A stretch of DNA of 64,000 nt, from assembly GCA_020747065.1 (NCBI GenBank), contig JAGMVK010000001.1:3100001-3164000 (forward strand). Reading direction: 5' to 3'. Position 1 is the first letter of the stretch, and every line of letters starts with the position of its first letter. Of the stretch, positions 58,571-64,000 are shown piece by piece. This DNA comes from Cadophora sp. MPI-SDFR-AT-0126. Its lineage: Eukaryota; Ascomycota; Leotiomycetes; Helotiales; Ploettnerulaceae. Made by a program: the position numbers and the translations under genes. Under the pieces are notes generated by a model. The model worked only from the letters and a program-made list of their open reading frames with translations, was not told the DNA's origin and did not search any database.

Positions 58571-60556
58571 ATGTCATCCTCAGTGTTCTTCAAATTCAAG
58601 TCCCAAAAGGAGCCCCAGCAGATCAAGTTCGATGGTACGGGTATCTCGGTCTTTGAGCTCAAGCGTGAAATTATCATCACCAGCCGTTTAGGTGATGGCA
58701 CGGACTTCGACTTGGATATTTTCGATGAAGACGCCAAAGAAAGTAGGTCTTCCGCATCCATAATACTGATTAGTATATTAATGAAAAGTAGAATACGATG
58801 ATGATACCGCAATCATCCCCCGTTCCACGCTGGTCACTGCCCGCCGAGCTCCCGCCGCGAAGAAAGGCGCAGGAAGAGCCGCAAGATACGTGACAGGTAA
58901 AATGCCCGTAAATGCGAAGAACTCATCCCGCAAGGAACAATCAAAGCAGTCTGCCAAAGCAAGCGCAACAAGCGATGCAATTGCCCAGATGAACAACGCC
59001 TCCATGACCGAGGAGCAGCGAATGGCGGCCATGTTCCAGGCTCAGAGCGAGCAGTGGAATGATCAGCTCCAGGAAATGGGAAAGTAAGTTTGCCGCACCT
59101 CGCTCTGCTATAACCAAGCTAACAATTGTTTAGACAAACCAAAGTATTTCACCACACCACCCATAAGAAGACCTCCGAGAACGAGCCCCCGCCAGGATAT
59201 GTCTGCTACCGCTGTGGCGAGAAGGGACATTGGATCAAGGAGTGCCCTACGAACGACGACCCCAACTACGAGAATAAACCCCGGATCAAGCGTACCACCG
59301 GTATCCCAAGATCCTTTTTGAAGACGGTGGACAAGCCAGTGCTGACTGGTGATGGGGAGGATTCGAAACCACCTTCTGGTATCATGGTGAATGCGGAGGG
59401 CCAATTTGTCATTGCGGAACCAGATAAGGCATCATGGGAACAATTTCAGGCAAAGACCAAATCATCTGCTGCCGCGCAGAAGGCTGCTGCGTTGGGAGAC
59501 AAGGAGTTGCAGGATAGGGGATTGGAGTGTTCGATCGACAAGAGAATATTCATAGACCCAATGAAGACGCCCTGTTGTGAGAAGACATTCTGCAATGAAT
59601 GCATTACTAACGCGCTCATCGAGAGCGACTTCACTTGCCCTGGCTGTCAGACTGAAGGAGTGTTGATTGATGATCTTAAGCCTGACACTGAGACATCTGC
59701 AAAGATTAAGGCCTACTTGGAAGAAAAGAACAACGCCAACAAGGTCGAGAAACAACGTTCGAAGAGTCCAAGCGTAAAGCTCGAAGAGGAACCTGAGATC
59801 AAGACAAAGACCAAGTCACCAAGTCCCAAGCCAGCCGCAAAAGACAAATCGAAGTCGCCACCAACATCAACCTCTACACCTAACCTCAGCTCGGCATCTG
59901 TAAAGTCTGATAACTCTAAGAAACGTCCAGCCGATGAAATACTGGAGAACCCAAAGATTCCAAAGGGACCGAAGGCAATGCAACAACAGGAAGCACAGAA
60001 GCAAGCTATGCAACAACAACAGCAGATGATGAATGGTATGAACGGCTTTCCCAACATGCCCTTCATGCCTCCAAATTTCTTTAACGGCATGCCAAACATG
60101 ATGAATGGCGGCTACGGTATGGGCATGCAGAACCCTATGATGATGAACCCCATGATGAACATGAATGGCATGAACGGCATGAACGGTATGAACGGCATGA
60201 ACGGTATGAATGGCATGAATGGCATGAATGGCTTCAGCGGGTATCCCAATATGTACGGTGGAGGGTATCCCAACATGGGCAACAATATGGGAAACATGGG
60301 TATGATGAACGGGGGTAGTAGCATGGGTAATGGAGCAACAAATAATGGAGTTGGTCCTGGTGCTGGAGGAAATATTATCCCTGCAGCAAATGGAACTGCC
60401 ATACAAGCCGGCCAATTCCCAAATCAGCAAAAGACCATTTTCTCAGAACCACTACCAAATGAAGAGGACAATGCGTACTTCCGCAAGCCGGTCAACCCAC
60501 ATCGGCACAATGGCCGACAACGCAGGGCTAGACCCAGTGATTACCGCGAATTGTAG
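58571..60556 (+). CDS. mpe1: Mpe1/RBBP6-type protein of the mRNA cleavage and polyadenylation factor (DWNN, zinc knuckle, RING)
   Basis: Exons 58571-58742, 58792-59083 and 59134-60556 encode 628 aa. Mpe1 is a CPF subunit that recognises the polyadenylation signal RNA and supports 3' cleavage in the nucleus. Order: ubiquitin-like DWNN domain about 1-75 (VFFKFKSQKEPQQIKFDGTG, then DTAIIPRSTLVTARR after intron 1); a Lys/Ala-rich spacer; CCHC zinc knuckle about 176-193 (YVCYRCGEKGHWIKECP); conserved GIPRSFL segment; a RING/U-box-like zinc region about 286-326 (CSIDKRIFIDP, CCEKTFCNECI, TCPGC); a Lys/Ser/Pro-rich tail; a Gln/Met/Asn/Gly-rich low-complexity region containing eight MNG units; and a final REL terminus. 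Confidence 0.92.
60161..60232 (+). repeat. Minisatellite of eight 9-bp units encoding Met-Asn-Gly
   Basis: The unit is ATGAAYGGY, repeated eight times in frame inside mpe1. Variation is only at synonymous third positions. It probably varies in copy number between strains. Confidence 0.9.
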
Positions 60557-61145
60557 TTGAGAATATATCTCCTACCTTCCCGTCACCACGACGGGCTAGC
60601 GCTCCTGTACACTGCATTCTATTCTCCCCCTCTTCACTAGCATAATTCTACACTGGATCTCCCTCACGAGGTTGAGGTTCGCGGTACATACATACGCAAC
60701 ACTTACACGCATCACATGGCGGACATATCTCTTGCAACATATCGACATTCGGCAAGGCGTTTACGGAGGAGGTTTTCTGGTCTTAGTCTCGGCTATGGTT
60801 TTCCGTGTACTCACGACGTCTCCTGGTCCCTGGTTTCTGATTTCTGGTTACGGGAGGTTCTTTTTTTCGCTGCATACAGGCAGGCAAGCCGGCAAGGTGG
60901 TTTTCTCATTACCCGCATGCATTCGGAGGGATAGCACAACAGGGTCATTGGCGTATGGCATGCATGGATATGAGGATTTAGTTTTCTTCGGGCTTTTGGT
61001 GGTCACAGGTTTTTTGCCTGCTTGCATTGCGCTGGCAAGGAAGGGATGGAGATGGAAATACTCGCGCGGACAGTCGTCGATAATAGTATCGAGCTCGCTA
61101 AGCTAGATAAGCAGCGAATGGATACATGCTTCTTACACTCTCTCT
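60557..61145. other. Intergenic, 3' flank of mpe1
   Basis: 589 bp. A 144-codon plus-strand frame (60672-61106) reaches across the region but shows no motif and overlaps the likely mpe1 3' UTR; I do not call it a gene. Confidence 0.45.
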
Positions 61146-61842
61146 AATATTGTAAATGTGAATGTGACGTTATGCCTTTGATCTCTTCATACAGGACCGC
61201 CGTGAGCCCAACCCCCAGCGCAACCTAGACATCAACGTTCACATCACCCACTATACAGTTCCCATCACCCACCATCCACACCTCCTTCCCCTCCTCCCCA
61301 CTGCCAACTGACATCTCGATCACCCTCTCAAAAAATCCTCCCATCGAACTCATAGACGCCCACCTTCTCCAACGCAAACAGATAATCAAACAACTCCCTT
61401 TCCCTAAGAGACTCCGCCTTCTCCCTCATTCCCTACTCTGCTCATTCGTCACTATCCTCACCTCATACCCCACCTTCCTCAGTCTAGACAGCAGGTGCTG
61501 GTGGTGTATGCTCCTTTCTGTTGTGACACGACTCGCACGATACGCGTTTTTATAAACCTCTCTGAACTCCAAAACCTATTCTGGGGAAGAAAAGGGCAGG
61601 TTTCAAGCGCTTTATGAGAGCTTTACTTTTTAAGGGCGCCTGTTTGGGAAGGGTATTTGATGAGTGAGGCAATGTAGGAGGTGATTTGGAGGAGGGGGAG
61701 GGTGATGGAGGACAGGAGGTAGTGGGTGGGTTGCATGGCCGGTGGAACAGAGGCGAGGGAGTGACTGGTGGGAGAAGAGGGTAATGTGAAGATTGAGGAG
61801 GATTATCTTTCGTGGCTTGGTAGAGATGGAGATGGAGAACAT
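61146..61842 (-). pseudogene. Broken HAD-superfamily hydrolase
   Basis: Minus-strand pieces of one HAD-type protein lie in order but in different frames. Near 61842 the sequence KIILLNLHITLFS resembles the HAD nucleophile strand with both expected Asp residues replaced (Asn, His). From about 61571 a segment reads EFREVYKNAYRASRVT then LLSRLRKVGYEVRIVTNEQ (motif II region). A 1-nt loss near 61428 precedes REKAESLRERELFDYLFALE. An extra T in a six-T run near 61331 precedes ERVIEMSV and the motif III/IV stretch EVWMVGD. An in-frame TAG at about 61225-61227 then interrupts before VALGVGLTAVLYEE, and the frame ends at 61146. Two indels, a nonsense codon and lost Asp residues argue for a dead gene. 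The segment between 61572 and about 61780 is not alignable by eye. Confidence 0.6.
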
Positions 61843-64000
61843 TTTGGACGGCGGTGGGTTTAAGGGAGTGAAACGCTTCTTATAGAATTGAAAGTAGAGG
61901 GAAGAGAGAATATGCATTTTAATGATTCTGTGAATTGTTGTTTTGGCTAGCTTTGCTAAGTCATAGATAGGTCTCAAAACTAGAAACAAGAAAGGCAGTC
62001 GGTAAAGGGTCTCGATCTTGACCTGCGAGAGCTTCATTACAGTCTCGAAGTTGTGGCTTAGAATTTATTATAGTACAGTAAAGCGTGAGCTGAGGTGAAA
62101 ATTAAGACAAGACTTCAACGGAAAGATTCAATTTATCGCCTATAACTTAAAAAGTTCTTTCTAGGTAAAGGGAATTGAATTATTGTGGTAACTCAAGTTT
62201 GGAAGCGCAAACAAAAGAATGAGAAGAAAAAAAATACTCAAGCTGCCGAAACCTCTTCAGAGAATATAGAACAGAACTCACAATACACCAATGCTTCTTA
62301 TCATTTAATAATTTCGCATTTCCCCCCATCTCTGAGTCGCGAACTCGCCAGGTTTTTTGTTTTTGTTTTTTGTTGATTTCCATTCGACTTGTTGGTTTGC
62401 CAAACTTGCCAGAGAAATCCTCGATCCACGGGATGAGATTTGAATCAAACTACTCAACCCGTGAAGAACACGAGGGGTAATATTTTGTCTCGCCGCCGTT
62501 GAGAAGCAAGTCTCTCTCGCCTCTCTGGACAGGAACCTTTTCGTTGGTTTCGATTGGGCAGCTGGAACCGCGGTGAACACTTTGGTACTGGCTGTGCATC
62601 GTTCTGTTACTTTTAGCTATGCCTTGATTGAATGCAAGATTCGAGGTCCCGACAGTTTGTTTTGAGTGGATTGGTAGCCGAAATTCGAGTATTGGTTGTC
62701 ATGGAGGGCAAAAACTTTGTTGTTGGTGAGGATTGTTGTTGATGCACTAGAGTTCTGCTTTGTTAAGCGAGATTGTTATTTTGTTTGGATGAATTCATCT
62801 TGGAGATAGCAGGTGATAGGGAGGAAACAAGATTTATATGAGACCGGAAGATTGTGATATCAGTCTCTTCAGCAGATTAATTTTGACAGCTGGCCAATTA
62901 ATCTGGTACATCCTAGTCTCGTGAGATATGAGCGAGCAGCTTTATCGGATGATTGCTGGACTGAAGAACAACAACATAGAAAGTCATCAATGCACTAGGT
63001 TACTGCTCAAGTCTGTCTCTTCCAAATAGATCTGTAAGATAACGGACATCTTTCGACCTTAGTCCTGTTTTCCTCGTTCATCATTGCACCGATAGCACAG
63101 CAATTCACCCAAGTCGTAGCCTCAAAGTCAAGCTGGGCAAAGCAAAAACAGCGCAAATGCAACATCACGAAATGCAACGTTAGACAAGACACTCAAAAAT
63201 CTGCCCTGCCTCTGACTCACTCCTCCTCGCCCTCGCTCATGAGCAAGAGATGCAGAGTCATCAACCCTCCAAAACACCCGAAGTCATCGTGGAAGCCCGC
63301 CATCCAGCGGCCCCCCACCCTCATCGCCATGACCGAGCAGCGAAGGTGCAAACCCCCACGCCCACGCAATGCACGCAGATGAGGTTGTGCGACCCCAGGA
63401 TGTGGAAAGTGCTGCCCTGACAGCGTGTCGTGCGCTGGGGCTGAGATGATGGGACTTAGCCGGATGGTTTGCAGCATCTGGGCAAGGAGATGGATATAAG
63501 ATTGGTCAGATTTTGGGGGAGAAAAAGGGCATCCTTTGTGCCGAGGTTGTACAAGTGCTTCGGGTGATGAAAGGAACTCAGAGAACGGGAGAAGTAAGTA
63601 GGTATGCCTAAGTGTAACAGTGGGATAGAGATTGATCTTGTTGAGGTCGATATTAGAATTTGTATTAAGAGAGTAGCATAAAGGGACAGGGAGAAACAGG
63701 GAATCTCAAGCATGCGCATCTGGCATGGTGAAGCAAAAGTGCGATTTGTTTTGTACAAATTGGGTAGCATAGCACTTGCCACTGAGAGATTGGGAATAGG
63801 AGAAGGCCATGAAGTTGATATACGGTAAGATTCAAATTTGGGAAATGATAGGTTCCAGAGTGTGCTCGAAACAAGTGGACTCTGTACGGGCTTTCCTTCG
63901 TAAATCTTACAAGTACTTGTGGCAGACAGATAGATGCGCATGGTTCTGTATAGCGTTTGAATTGTCATGACTAGATAAGACAGACACGCAACTGACCCCG
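61843..64000. other. 2.2-kb right end, no supported gene
   Basis: Frames at 62580-62305, 63477-63217 and 63968-63456 (all minus) have compositions typical of noncoding DNA read through and no motifs. No repeat or RNA gene recognised. A gene may begin beyond the window. Confidence 0.45.

Noticed and set aside
59867..60430. Minus-strand frames rich in His/Ile/Ala or Pro/Phe/Met opposite mpe1
   Set aside because: They are mirror images of the ATGAAYGGY repeat, without independent coding signal.
63456..63968. 170-codon minus-strand frame near the right end
   Set aside because: Composition and lack of motifs suggest chance; no splice partner seen.
1..64000. tRNA, rRNA, CRISPR arrays or transposons
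   Set aside because: By eye I found no cloverleaf-compatible B-box context, no spaced direct repeats, no terminal repeats and no transposase or reverse-transcriptase motifs. A tRNAscan/Infernal run would be decisive.

Overview
The window is genomic DNA of a filamentous ascomycete (Pezizomycotina). Its genes have short introns (about 45-110 nt) with GT/AG ends and CTAAC-type branch sites. Its products are typical of that group: a fungal phospholipase D, a Paf1-complex Rtf1, an Mpe1-type polyadenylation factor, a CBM1-tailed lyase and an S10 carboxypeptidase. A Leotiomycete is my guess, from general resemblance only. All exon joins were worked out by hand from splice consensus and reading-frame continuity.

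Region 1 (1-14.1 kb) is a housekeeping block: the 3' part of a PNUTS-like PP1 regulator/CCCH zinc-finger protein, an alpha/beta hydrolase, a large Spo14-type phospholipase D, COQ7 (ubiquinone synthesis) and RTF1 (transcription elongation). Region 2 (14.1-26.5 kb) is dominated by one gene. About 6.6 kb without a recognisable gene precedes a probable regulatory protein of 811 aa, whose two coding exons are split by a 1,078-nt intron.

Region 3 (26.5-50 kb) looks accessory. A secreted serine carboxypeptidase is followed by four tightly packed genes of unknown function at 28.76-44.42 kb. These are A (1219 aa, minus), B (1360 aa, plus), C (294 aa, four membrane spans, minus) and D (1808 aa, plus, with a C-terminal region I recognise as DUF6603-like). 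A/B and C/D are two head-to-head pairs, which suggests co-regulation and a shared multi-protein function. I consider this the best candidate for an undescribed system. To its right lie a CBM1-bearing PL20 glucuronan lyase and an amino-acid permease with an inverted pair of perfect TGATAAGA (GATA-factor) sites upstream.

Region 4 (50-64 kb) holds ornithine decarboxylase antizyme, which needs a +1 programmed frameshift at CCC-UGA and has an unusual perfect hairpin over the shift site, a Yippee-type zinc protein, and an Mpe1 (DWNN/zinc knuckle/RING) protein with a Met-Asn-Gly minisatellite. At 61.1-61.8 kb there is a broken HAD-family hydrolase with two frameshifts and a nonsense codon. The remaining 2 kb holds nothing I can identify. 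I saw no transposon, CRISPR array, rRNA gene or convincing tRNA.
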